From Oscillospiraceae bacterium (GTDB taxonomy: Bacteria; Bacillota_A; Clostridia; Oscillospirales; Oscillospiraceae), in NCBI GenBank assembly GCA_017381835.1, contig JAFOBK010000042.1, forward strand, positions 1 through 22,196: a stretch of 22,196 nucleotides of DNA. Direction: 5' to 3'. Of this stretch, positions 13,907-20,715 are shown piece by piece. Under the pieces are notes generated by a model. That model was not told where the DNA came from. It saw nothing but the letters and a program-made list of their open reading frames with translations, and did no database searches. Position 1 is the first letter of the stretch; every line of letters begins with the position of its first letter. The position numbers and the translations under genes were made by a program.

Positions 13907-15148
13907 ATGAAAATCGGCGCTGTCAGCCAGGCAACAGGCCTCACCGACCGCACGATCCGCTACTACATTGAAGAGGGTCTGCTGCAGCCGGAATTTACCA
14001 AAAACTATACAGGCAGAAAAAGCTTCGACTTCACCCAGGACCATGTGACGCTGCTGCATCAGATCTCGGTTCTGCGAAAATACGGATTTTCCATTACCGA
14101 TATCAAAACCATCCTGGAAGATCCCTCCCAAAGCAGCGAGATCACACAGGAGCTGATCGAGAAAAAGAAGCAGACCATCCAAACAGAGCAGATGCTTTTG
14201 GATACCCTGCTGCAACTTGACAAGCAAAAAGACTATACCCTGCCAGAGCTGGCAGATGCATTGGATTCTCCTGTCCTTGCGGATGTGAAGGTGCCTAAGG
14301 ATTCGGAGATTCCCCTAGTGACGCGAATTTTCCAAGGTATATTTTGGTGTGCCTGGGTTCTTGCCATGCTTTTTTATTTGTTCTGTATATTTGCTTTTAC
14401 TAAATCTAACATAGAGGATTTTTTGTATGTAAAATTTTATCCCCTCTCCGAAATCAATCCCTATGCAATATTATTCTGGGTTCTCCCATTTCTTCTTGCT
14501 GCGCTAATGCTTCTGTTCTCTTCCCGCTGGATTCGGAAAAGACGGATTTTACAAGCTATTCTTATTATTTCTCTCACCGTGCTATATCTGGTAAAATGGT
14601 CTTGGTGGACCGTCACTCCTGCTTTTTCAGGTTCATTAGTTTATTCCGAAACCAAAGACATAGCAAATTATATGCAGATTGGAGCAGTTGAGAAAGATTC
14701 CAATATAATACCAATTCTATTTCCGGAGGAAGTACCGGAACATGCTCTTGCTGAGCAAGGTCCGTTTCTTCCAGATACCACCCGTTATTACAATATTACC
14801 GAAGTTCCCTGGGATCCGCGCTATGAACTGTTCGCCCAATGGCAGCTTTCTGACAAAGAATTGGACATAGAAATCGCACGAATCGAGAACGCTTTTTCCA
14901 ATATAAATCGTCTTCAACCACATATCCTAAAAAACGAGGACTGGGTCTGTTGGGTATTCTCCTACAATCCCGATGATGCCGTTGAACTCTTTAACTATGT
15001 ACTGGAGGGTAATCCCGCCAAAGAATTAAAAGACTATGGTTGCTATTGCTTTGCCTATCGTCCACGGGATGGTGTAGTACGATATATCGCATCTTTCTCT
15101 AACGGTAATCTTAGAGTCCCCATCTTTATGCAACTGGACTGGAACTAG
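13907..15148 (+). CDS. Membrane-anchored MerR-family regulator with extracytoplasmic domain
   Basis: 413 residues. The N-terminus is a standard MerR winged HTH (KIGAVSQATGLTDRTIRYY, 2-20; wing and second HTH to about 70), followed by a helical, likely coiled-coil stretch (78-110). Unusually, three hydrophobic segments follow at about 143-165, 185-205 and 215-235, and then a polar domain of about 175 residues. With the DNA-binding part inside, three crossings put the C-terminal domain outside the membrane. It could be a one-component sensor of an outside signal (inference). The start at 13907 follows AAGGGGGTG; the longer in-frame start at 13883 overlaps the promoter. The part after residue 140 is more AT-rich by eye than its neighbours. 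No partner gene is adjacent; both flanks are composite repeats. Confidence 0.85.
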   Translation: MKIGAVSQATGLTDRTIRYYIEEGLLQPEFTKNYTGRKSFDFTQDHVTLLHQISVLRKYGFSITDIKTILEDPSQSSEITQELIEKKKQTIQTEQMLLDTLLQLDKQKDYTLPELADALDSPVLADVKVPKDSEIPLVTRIFQGIFWCAWVLAMLFYLFCIFAFTKSNIEDFLYVKFYPLSEINPYAILFWVLPFLLAALMLLFSSRWIRKRRILQAILIISLTVLYLVKWSWWTVTPAFSGSLVYSETKDIANYMQIGAVEKDSNIIPILFPEEVPEHALAEQGPFLPDTTRYYNITEVPWDPRYELFAQWQLSDKELDIEIARIENAFSNINRLQPHILKNEDWVCWVFSYNPDDAVELFNYVLEGNPAKELKDYGCYCFAYRPRDGVVRYIASFSNGNLRVPIFMQLDWN

Positions 15149-15160
15149 AAAAAACAGTAA

Positions 15161-15471
15161 GGGAGGGTCAAGACCCTCCCCTACAATTTCGCACTAAGTT
15201 TACATAATTCCATTTTTGTAGGGGCGAGCAGTGCTCGTCCGGCGCTGCTGCGTTCGTTTCCACATCGGATTGGGGCGAATTCGAACAGATTACTGTGCGG
15301 ACGGCCAATGGCCGCCCCTACATCGGGATGCGCATATTAGAAATCGTAGGGATGACCTGCCGCAGCAGTCGTGCGAACACAGTTCGCCCCTACAGATTCT
15401 AAAGGGCAATTCTTCTGCGGGCGGATATGGAATCCGCCCCTACATTTGCACATTAAGTTTACATAATTTTA
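15161..15471. repeat. Composite hairpin repeat, copy B (expanded)
   Basis: Same opening palindrome GGGAGGGTCAAGACCCTCCC (15161-15180) and AAGTTTACATAAT word as copy A, but with more hairpin modules inside. Modules end in or start from GTAGGGGC or GCCCCTAC, and their cores are palindromes of different sequence: GAGCAGTGCTC, GGCCAATGGCC, GCGAACACAGTTCGC and GCGGATATGGAATCCGC. It ends with AAGTTTACATAATTTTA. It fills the convergent gap of about 380 bases between the MerR-type gene and the rpsR terminator; I see no gene in it. Confidence 0.8.
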
Positions 15472-15481
15472 TCGAGCATGC

Positions 15482-15516
15482 AAAAAACACCCCGGAAGGG
15501 AACTTCCGGGGTGTTT
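15482..15516 (-). terminator. Terminator of the rpsF-ssb-rpsR operon
   Basis: A 14-bp perfect stem (15485-15498 with 15503-15516) around a GGAA loop, followed on the minus strand by TTTTTTG. It lies 13 bases past the rpsR stop. Confidence 0.92.
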
Positions 15517-15528
15517 GAGGTGTAAGAA

Positions 15529-15765
15529 TTAGTCTGCAACGTAGGGCAGCAGAGCGATCTGGCGAGCACGCTTGATAGCGGTGGTCAGGTCACGCTGATG
15601 AGCTGCGCAGGTACCGGTGGTACGGCGGGGCAGGATCTTGCCGCGCTCGGACAGGTAACGGCGGAGCTTTGCAGTATCCTTGTAATCGATAGCGGTCACC
15701 TTGTCAACGCAGAAAGCACATACCTTCTTGCGCTTGCGGGGACGCATACGCTGTTCGTTAGCCAT
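15529..15765 (-). CDS. rpsR: 30S ribosomal protein S18 (zinc-type)
   Basis: 78 residues. S18 binds the platform of the small subunit together with S6. The S18 core [20 protein letters not shown] (35-54) and the tail [12 protein letters not shown] (64-75) are unmistakable. Cys16, Cys19 (KVCAFC), Cys53 and His56 form a plausible zinc-binding set, so this is the C+ form. The start at 15765 has AAGGAGG 8 bases upstream; the in-frame ATG at 15789 lies before that site. Last gene of the operon. Confidence 0.97.
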   Translation of the reverse strand: MANEQRMRPRKRKKVCAFCVDKVTAIDYKDTAKLRRYLSERGKILPRRTTGTCAAHQRDLTTAIKRARQIALLPYVAD

Positions 15766-15810
15766 GATGAAAACCTCCTTCGTAAGCATTGTAAAAAAGT
15801 CAAGAAATAA

Positions 15811-16293
15811 TTAGAAGGGCAGCTGTGCATCGTCATCGTCCAGCATCGCGAAATCGGATGCGGGGCTCTGAGCAGGTGCAGAGTAGCCGTAAGAGGGAGC
15901 GGGGGCGGAACCGTAGGAATTGCCGCCGTAGGTGTTGCCACCGTAGGAGGAATTTCCGGAATCGCCATCGCGTCTGCTGTCGCCGAAGTAGACATTGTCT
16001 GCTACGACCTCAGCGGTACGGCGCTTGTTGCCATCCTTGTCGGTCCAGCTGCGGATCTGCAGCCGTCCGGATACCACTGCCATGCGGCCCTTGGTGAAGT
16101 ACTTGCTGACGAATTCGCCAGTCTGACGCCATGCCACACAGTCAATGAAATCAGTTTCCCGTTCGCCGCTCTCCCGGGATGCGAAATCCCGATCCACCGC
16201 TACGGTGAAGGATGCTACGGCGACGCCGCTGCCGGTACGGCGCAGCTCGGGGTCACGGGTCAGGCGACCCATGATGGTGATGTGGTTGAGCAT
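15811..16293 (-). CDS. ssb: Single-stranded DNA-binding protein
   Basis: 160 residues. The OB fold occupies about 1-105 (MLNHITIMGRLTRDPELRRT, then FIDCVAWRQTGEFVSKYFTK, then VVSGRLQIRSWTDKDGNKRR). A Gly/Ser/Tyr-rich flexible linker with repeated SYGGN-like units follows (about 112-145), and the acidic tip DDDDAQLPF recruits replication and repair partners. Normal length. GGAGGAG lies 6 bases before the ATG. It sits between rpsF and rpsR, the conserved bacterial order. Confidence 0.97.
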   Translation of the reverse strand: MLNHITIMGRLTRDPELRRTGSGVAVASFTVAVDRDFASRESGERETDFIDCVAWRQTGEFVSKYFTKGRMAVVSGRLQIRSWTDKDGNKRRTAEVVADNVYFGDSRRDGDSGNSSYGGNTYGGNSYGSAPAPSYGYSAPAQSPASDFAMLDDDDAQLPF

Positions 16294-16296
16294 AAA

Positions 16297-16593
16297 TTAC
16301 TCCTCCACAGCGATGACCAGGCAGCGCAGGATGCCGTCAGTGATCTTCATGACACGCTCCAGCTCTGCGGGGAACTCGGGCTTGGTTTCCATGTTCATCA
16401 GAACGTAGTAGCCTTCGGTCAGGTCGTTGATAGCGTAAGCCATGCGACGCTTGCCCCACTCATCGATGTTGGACAGAGTACCCTCCGCCTCCACCATTGC
16501 CTTGAACTTGTTTACAAGTGCTGCGATGCCCTCCTCGCCCTGTGCGGGGTCGATGATGTAGAGCACCTCATACTTACCGGTGATCTTAGCCAT
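16297..16593 (-). CDS. rpsF: 30S ribosomal protein S6
   Basis: 98 residues from the ATG at 16593, which has AAGGAGGTG 8 bases upstream; the frame is open to 16701 but that part covers the promoter and leader. YEVLYIIDPAQGEEGIAALV, NIDEWGKRRMAYAINDLTEG and YYVLMNMETKPEFPAELERV match the S6 fold. S6 pairs with S18 in the ribosome. First gene of the operon; only 3 bases separate it from ssb. Confidence 0.97.
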   Translation of the reverse strand: MAKITGKYEVLYIIDPAQGEEGIAALVNKFKAMVEAEGTLSNIDEWGKRRMAYAINDLTEGYYVLMNMETKPEFPAELERVMKITDGILRCLVIAVEE

Positions 16594-16666
16594 GTTGTTT
16601 GCACCTCCTTTTGGACTTTTGGCCCACGGTCGCGCCGTGAGCAAGGATATGTCTGCATTCGCAGAC
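16594..16666 (-). promoter_or_regulatory. Structured leader of the rpsF operon (possible S6:S18 autoregulatory RNA)
   Basis: The predicted leader holds two hairpins: GTCTGC-GAAT-GCAGAC (about 16651-16666) and an 8-bp stem GCTCACGG/CCGTGGGC with a 5-base loop (16622-16642). Many bacteria have an S6:S18-binding leader at this place. Whether this is that motif cannot be decided by eye. Confidence 0.4.
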
Positions 16667-16672
16667 CCATGT

Positions 16673-16701
16673 ATTATATATTGTCCACCCCTAAAAGTCA
16701 A
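16673..16701 (-). promoter_or_regulatory. Promoter of rpsF-ssb-rpsR
   Basis: Minus-strand TTGACT (16696-16701), a 17-base spacer and a perfect TATAAT (16673-16678). Confidence 0.8.
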
Positions 16702-16774
16702 GAATTATCTTAACAAAATTTCCGAATATTTGGATTTTTTCCGGGAATACTCTGAGCAAAAGGTGGTGGATTGG

Positions 16775-17446
16775 ATGATTCTTTCTTATATAAGAACTGT
16801 ATTCCTATACTTAACTATGATCGTGGTAATCCGGATCATGGGCAAGCGTCAGATTGGGCAGATGGAACCGTCGGAATTTGTGGTGACCATGATGGTGGCA
16901 AACCTGGCAACCATCCCTATGCAGGATGATGGGATTGCCCTTTTTGCCGGCTTCATTCCCATCTGCGTCATTTTGGGAGTAGAACTTGTGCTGTCCTTTT
17001 TGAATCTCAAAAGCAGCAAAATCCGCAAGCTTCTATGTGGAAAGCCGGTGATTCTCATTGAAAACGGGAATATTCTCCAGCAAAACCTAAGAAAAACCCG
17101 GATCACCCTGGATGAGCTGACCGGCCATTTGCGTGAAAAGGATGTGCTGGATCTGCGTTCTGTCCAATACGCGATTTTGGAAACCAACGGCAATCTCTCG
17201 GTCTTCCCCTATCCCAAAGAGATGCCCGCCAGCGCCAGGGATGCAGGCATCAAAGTCCGGCAGCAGTTTCTTCCCATCACCATCGTTTCCGACGGAGAAC
17301 TGATGGAACAAAATCTCACCATCGCCAAAAAGGACAAACGCTGGCTCAAAAAGGTTTTGGAAGAAAACCATGCCCAGCTGCAGGACACCTGGCTTCTCAC
17401 AGTAGACGGAGGCAACCATGTGACCTTCTTCCGAAAGGAGGACTAA
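16775..17446 (+). CDS. DUF421 (YetF-like) membrane protein
   Basis: 223 residues from the ATG at 16775, with AAAGGTGG 8 bases upstream. Hydrophobic segments lie at about 5-22, 35-50 (weak) and 55-77, with the family motif IRIMGKRQIGQMEPSEFVV (19-37) between them. The soluble C-terminal part contains GKPVILIENGNI and LRKTRITLDELTGHLREKD, typical of the family. The molecular function is unknown; homologues occur in spore formers and near germination or stress genes. It is immediately followed (ATG abuts the stop) by a DUF4363-type gene, a pairing common in Clostridia. No convincing promoter is visible; it is divergent from rpsF. Confidence 0.85.
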   Translation: MILSYIRTVFLYLTMIVVIRIMGKRQIGQMEPSEFVVTMMVANLATIPMQDDGIALFAGFIPICVILGVELVLSFLNLKSSKIRKLLCGKPVILIENGNILQQNLRKTRITLDELTGHLREKDVLDLRSVQYAILETNGNLSVFPYPKEMPASARDAGIKVRQQFLPITIVSDGELMEQNLTIAKKDKRWLKKVLEENHAQLQDTWLLTVDGGNHVTFFRKED

Positions 17447-17830
17447 ATGGAGCGACGGTTTATTTGGGGTCTTACCATATTGCTCCTGGCGCTGGTCTTT
17501 GCCATCGGCACCGGAATCGTCATGAAAGCTATCCATTCTCCCGGGGAAGCAGCTTTGACCCAGGCCGCGGAACTGGCTCTTTCCGGGGATATGGAGCGGG
17601 CAGTACCTTTGGCACAGGATGCATACACACGCTGGCAAAAATACCGAAGCATCACAGCCGCCTTTGCCGACCACAATCCCATGGATGACACGGAACGGCT
17701 GTTCCGGGAGATGATGGTGTATGCCGAAACAGATGAGGTTCCTCACTTTGCCGCCTGTTGCCAGCAGCTCAGCGCTATGCTGAAAGCCACCTATGAAACC
17801 CACGGTTTTTCTCTGAAGAATATATTATAA
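17447..17830 (+). CDS. DUF4363-like membrane-anchored small protein
   Basis: 127 residues. One N-terminal membrane segment (about 6-26) after MERRF, then an all-helical polar domain (EAALTQAAELALSGDMERAV, then DDTERLFREMMVYAETDEV) likely outside the membrane. Partner gene of the DUF421 protein, with its start codon directly after that gene's stop and AAAGGAGG upstream, so they are co-translated. Function unknown. The family call rests on length, topology and the DUF421 neighbour. Confidence 0.7.
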   Translation: MERRFIWGLTILLLALVFAIGTGIVMKAIHSPGEAALTQAAELALSGDMERAVPLAQDAYTRWQKYRSITAAFADHNPMDDTERLFREMMVYAETDEVPHFAACCQQLSAMLKATYETHGFSLKNIL

Positions 17831-17831
17831 G

Positions 17832-17866
17832 GAATGCCCCCTCTGACGAGGGGGCATTCTTTATTT
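17832..17866 (+). terminator. Terminator between convergent genes
   Basis: GAATGCCCCCTC (17832-17843) pairs perfectly with GAGGGGGCATTC (17848-17859) around TGAC, then TTTATTT. It directly follows the DUF4363-like stop, and its T tract overlaps the last codons of the convergent metal ATPase gene, so it may serve both. Confidence 0.9.
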
Positions 17867-19930
17867 CTTTAAGACCCGCATGGCATTGAGAACTGCCAGG
17901 AGCGCAACGCCCACATCGCCGAAGACGGCGATCCACATACCCACCAGGCCAAATGCGCCCAGCACCAGGAACACCGCTTTGATTCCCAGTGCAAACACAA
18001 TATTCTGCCGGGCAATTTTTCGGGTTTCCTTCGCCACTTCGATGGCTTCCACTAATTTCATAGGTTCATCGGTCATCAGCACCACATCCGCTGCCTCAAT
18101 GGCCGCGTCGGAGCCAAGGCCGCCCATGGCGATACCGATATCTGCTCTGGCCAGCACCGGTGCGTCGTTGATGCCATCACCCACAAAGGCCAGTTTGCTG
18201 CCGGCGCGTTTCTTCCCATCCAGCTTTTCCAGTACAGTTACTTTATCGCCGGGCAGAAGCTCCGCATAGCACTCATCCAGGCCCAGGTCCCGGGTCACTG
18301 CATTGCCGATGGCTGCGTTATCGCCGGTAAGCATCACAGTCTTTCTCACGCCGGTTTTCTTCAATGCGGCAATGGTCTCTTTGCTGTCCGGCTTCACCTC
18401 ATCGGAAATGAGGATACAGCCAAGATACCGGCCGTTTTCTGCCACATACACTTTTGTGCCTGCCGATTCGCAGGGAACATAGGCAATTTTCTCCCGTTCC
18501 ATCAGTTTGGTATTGCCGGCAAAGATCATGCCGCTCTCTGCCAGGACACGAACACCATGGCCGGGAATTTCCTCATAGCCGGAGATTTTGCTGCCAAACT
18601 GAGGCCCCGCTGCCTCCAGAATAGATTTTGCAATGGGATGATTGGAAAAATGCTCTGCCCGGGCAGCTGCTTTCAGCACCTGCTCTTTTGCAACACCCTC
18701 AGCAGGGAGAATCTGCGTTACCTTAAATACACCTTTTGTCAGGGTTCCGGTCTTATCGAATACCACTGTGTCCACCTGGTTCAGCGCTTCCAGGAAATTG
18801 CCGCCCTTCACCAGCACACCGTGCCGGGAGGCCGCTCCGATGCCGCCGAAGAAGGTCAGGGGTACCGAAAGAACCAATGCGCAAGGGCAGGACACCACCA
18901 GGAACACAAAGGCTCTGTAAATCCAGTCTGCCCATTCACCGCCAAACAGCAGCGGAGGCAACATGCCCAGCAGCGCCGCCACAGTCACTACCGCAGGGGT
19001 ATAATAGCGGGCAAATTTTGTGATGAAATTCTCCGTGGGAGACTTACGGGAGGAAGCATTCTCCACCATGTCAATGATCTTGGCAACCGTAGAATCCCCG
19101 TAAGCCTTGGTGACCTGAATGGTGAGAAGACCGGTTTCATTGATGCAGCCGGAGAGAACTTCGTCCATGGGGTGGACAGATCTGGGCACGGATTCACCGG
19201 TGAGCGCCCGGGTATCCACCATGGAATCACCCAGCAGCACCACACCATCCAGGGGGATCTTCTCACCGGGTTTTACCACGATCCACTCCCCTGCCGCCAC
19301 ATTCTCCGGAGAAACCGTCAGAAGTTCGCCGTTTCGCTTGACCGTAGCCGTTTCAGGCCGGATGTCCATCAAATCCGAGATGGATTTGCGGGAGCGGGCA
19401 ACCGCCAAATTCTGGAAAAACTCGCCTACCTGGTAAAACAGCATCACCGCCACCGCCTCCGGATGTTCTCCGATGAAGAACGCGCCCAGGGAGGAAAGGC
19501 TCATCAAAAAGTTTTCATCAAACACATGGCCGCGGACGATATTCTTTATCGCACCCAGCACCACGTCGTAACCCAAAATCACATAAGCAGCAATCAAAAG
19601 CAGCAGATTTCCCTTCAGCAGAAGTCCGGCTGCAAAAAGAATCGCACCCAAGCCCATCCGCAGAAGCATTTTCTTTACATCTACACTGTGATCATGATCG
19701 TGGTCATGGCGCTCAGCCTTCAGGCGCACATTTACATCCGGCTCATAGCCGTGGACAATTCTCTCCACTTTTTTGAAGATGTCCGTATCCTTGCTCACTT
19801 CCAGTGTCAGCGTCTGCTTCATTAAATTCAAGCTGCATGCGGTGATTTCCGGCAGCTTTCGCACATCTGCCTCGATCCTGGCAGCACAATTGGGACAATT
19901 GAGGCCTTCCAGTAAAAATTCTTGTTTCAT
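17861..19930 (-). CDS. Zn/Cd/Pb-exporting P1B-type ATPase (CadA/ZntA-like)
   Basis: 689 residues; pumps divalent soft metals out of the cytoplasm using ATP. One heavy-metal-associated domain (about 3-70) has Cys12 and Cys15 in LNCPNCAAR. A His/Asp-rich stretch RHDHDHDH (74-81) follows. Catalytic motifs are TGES (244-247), the CPC metal site (348-350), DKTGT (Asp392), HP (431-432), TGD (535-537) and GDGIND (584-589). Lys651 and Asp672 (GDVGVALLAVLNAMR) in the last helices match the P1B-2 signature for Zn/Cd/Pb rather than copper. The start at 19930 has AAAGGAG 8 bases upstream; an in-frame ATG at 19963 lies within the operator-like repeat. Its repressor gene is just upstream in the same direction. 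Confidence 0.95.
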   Translation of the reverse strand: MKQEFLLEGLNCPNCAARIEADVRKLPEITACSLNLMKQTLTLEVSKDTDIFKKVERIVHGYEPDVNVRLKAERHDHDHDHSVDVKKMLLRMGLGAILFAAGLLLKGNLLLLIAAYVILGYDVVLGAIKNIVRGHVFDENFLMSLSSLGAFFIGEHPEAVAVMLFYQVGEFFQNLAVARSRKSISDLMDIRPETATVKRNGELLTVSPENVAAGEWIVVKPGEKIPLDGVVLLGDSMVDTRALTGESVPRSVHPMDEVLSGCINETGLLTIQVTKAYGDSTVAKIIDMVENASSRKSPTENFITKFARYYTPAVVTVAALLGMLPPLLFGGEWADWIYRAFVFLVVSCPCALVLSVPLTFFGGIGAASRHGVLVKGGNFLEALNQVDTVVFDKTGTLTKGVFKVTQILPAEGVAKEQVLKAAARAEHFSNHPIAKSILEAAGPQFGSKISGYEEIPGHGVRVLAESGMIFAGNTKLMEREKIAYVPCESAGTKVYVAENGRYLGCILISDEVKPDSKETIAALKKTGVRKTVMLTGDNAAIGNAVTRDLGLDECYAELLPGDKVTVLEKLDGKKRAGSKLAFVGDGINDAPVLARADIGIAMGGLGSDAAIEAADVVLMTDEPMKLVEAIEVAKETRKIARQNIVFALGIKAVFLVLGAFGLVGMWIAVFGDVGVALLAVLNAMRVLKK

Positions 19931-19946
19931 AAGGACATCTCCTTTT

Positions 19947-19969
19947 ATTAGTTGTTCAATCATTCAACT
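19947..19969 (-). promoter_or_regulatory. ArsR operator copy 1, before the metal ATPase gene
   Basis: A 23-base site that matches the site at 20382-20404 at 20 of 23 positions; the shared core is CAATCATTCAACT (19957-19969). On the minus strand it reads AGTTGAATGATTGAACAACT, with AGTTG/CAACT arms. It lies directly before the ribosome site of the ATPase gene. Confidence 0.65.
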
Positions 19970-19983
19970 TTCGTCGGGTTATG

Positions 19984-20009
19984 AAACAGCCAAGGAATAT
20001 TGGCTGTTT
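19984..20009 (-). terminator. Hairpin between arsR-type gene and ATPase gene
   Basis: AAACAGCCAA (19984-19993) pairs perfectly with TTGGCTGTTT (20000-20009) around GGAATA, overlapping the regulator's stop codon. It has no strong T tract, so it may be a weak terminator or a stabiliser that lowers read-through into the ATPase gene. Confidence 0.5.
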
Positions 20010-20364
20010 AGTCGTGGTGAATATGGTCAAAGCCGATATCCAAAATATATTTTACATGGTCATCTGCCAGGGAGTAGTAAATTACCTGGCCGTCCCGGCG
20101 AGATTTTACCAGATTGGAAAGGCGCAGCGCCTTCAGCTGATGAGAAATGGCAGACTTGGTCATACCCAGCAGCGCAGCCAGGTCACAGACGCACATCTCG
20201 TTCAGCTCCAGTGCATGGAGGATCTTCACACGGGTACCGTCCCCAAACATTTTAAATAGAGATGCTAAATCCAAATATTCCTCTTCAGCCTGCATTCTTC
20301 CCCGGGTATCTTCCACGATTTTCTCATGAATCATGTCGCAGTCGCACATATGCTGTTTTTCCAT
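20008..20364 (-). CDS. ArsR/SmtB-family metal-sensing repressor
   Basis: 118 residues from the ATG at 20364 (GAGGTG 6 bases upstream; an in-frame GTG at 20373 overlaps that site). The winged HTH is clear: FGDGTRVKILHALELNEMCV, then LLGMTKSAISHQLKALRLSN and RRDGQVIYYSLAD. Both metal sites known in the family appear: an alpha3N-type set with Cys7 and Cys9 plus Cys58 and Cys60 (MCVCDL), as in CadC, and an alpha5 set in the C-terminal helix (Asp101/Asp102, His103, His114, His116, His117), as in SmtB/CzrA. It should release DNA when Zn, Cd or Pb binds. It precedes the P1B ATPase gene and shares an operator motif with it. Confidence 0.93.
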   Translation of the reverse strand: MEKQHMCDCDMIHEKIVEDTRGRMQAEEEYLDLASLFKMFGDGTRVKILHALELNEMCVCDLAALLGMTKSAISHQLKALRLSNLVKSRRDGQVIYYSLADDHVKYILDIGFDHIHHD

Positions 20365-20381
20365 AGGGATCACCTCATTTT

Positions 20382-20404
20382 ATTAATTGAGCAATCATTC
20401 AACT
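20382..20404 (-). promoter_or_regulatory. ArsR operator copy 2, at its own start of transcription
   Basis: The 23-base site related to 19947-19969 (20 of 23 identical). It begins 7 bases downstream of the -10 box, over the predicted +1, which is a fitting place for autorepression. Confidence 0.7.
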
Positions 20405-20405
20405 A

Positions 20406-20590
20406 TTAACAGTATACTGCATCTGCGCGATCTTTGTCAATAGGAAACCGCAAAATGACGGATCTTGGCACACTCTCCGCTGGTGGCAACTCGTAGATTT
20501 TTCCGTTTTTCACCGCTACCCAACTGACCAAAATCAGACCGCCTGCGGGGTGGTTGTCAAAGTGCACAATAAACTCTCTTCTAAACTGTG
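20406..20590 (-). pseudogene. Possible C-terminal remnant of an unidentified protein
   Basis: On the minus strand a frame ending in TAA at 20406 reads FIVHFDNHPAGGLILVSWVA, then KNGKIYELPPAES, then a short tail. The pattern (beta strands with NGKIYE near the end) looks like the end of a secreted or lipoprotein domain, but the frame further upstream is antisense to the LacI-type gene and has no plausible start. The arsR promoter lies inside it. Weak evidence; it could be chance. Confidence 0.25.
20411..20440 (-). promoter_or_regulatory. Promoter of the arsR-type regulator and metal ATPase
   Basis: Minus-strand TTGACA (20435-20440), an 18-base spacer and TATACT (20411-20416). I see no equally good promoter directly before the ATPase gene. 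Confidence 0.75.
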
Positions 20591-20616
20591 AATAACAGAG
20601 AAAAGCAAACTCTATG

Positions 20617-20645
20617 TTGACAATTATATTAGAAAATACTATCAT
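20617..20645 (+). promoter_or_regulatory. Promoter of the LacI-type regulator and ribose genes
   Basis: TTGACA (20617-20622), a 17-base spacer and TATCAT (20640-20645). Confidence 0.7.
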
Positions 20646-20652
20646 TATTATA

Positions 20653-20670
20653 TATGAAACGGGTTTCATA
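20653..20670 (+). promoter_or_regulatory. LacI-family operator
   Basis: TATGAAACGGGTTTCATA is an 18-base palindrome with one central mismatch and fits the LacI-family form TGAAAC..GTTTCA. It covers the first transcribed bases after the promoter, so autoregulation by the protein encoded downstream is likely. Confidence 0.75.
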
Positions 20671-20715
20671 ACAGAAAAAAGTTCGAAGCATATAAAATGG
20701 AGGTGGGCACAAAAA

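Noticed and set aside
15161..15471. CRISPR-like array of repeated hairpins
   Set aside because: Units differ in length and core, spacing is irregular, no conserved direct repeat of 24-40 bases is present, and no cas genes are nearby.
18557..19825. Plus-strand frame of 422 codons
   Set aside because: Antisense to the metal ATPase gene; no motifs and no start signal.
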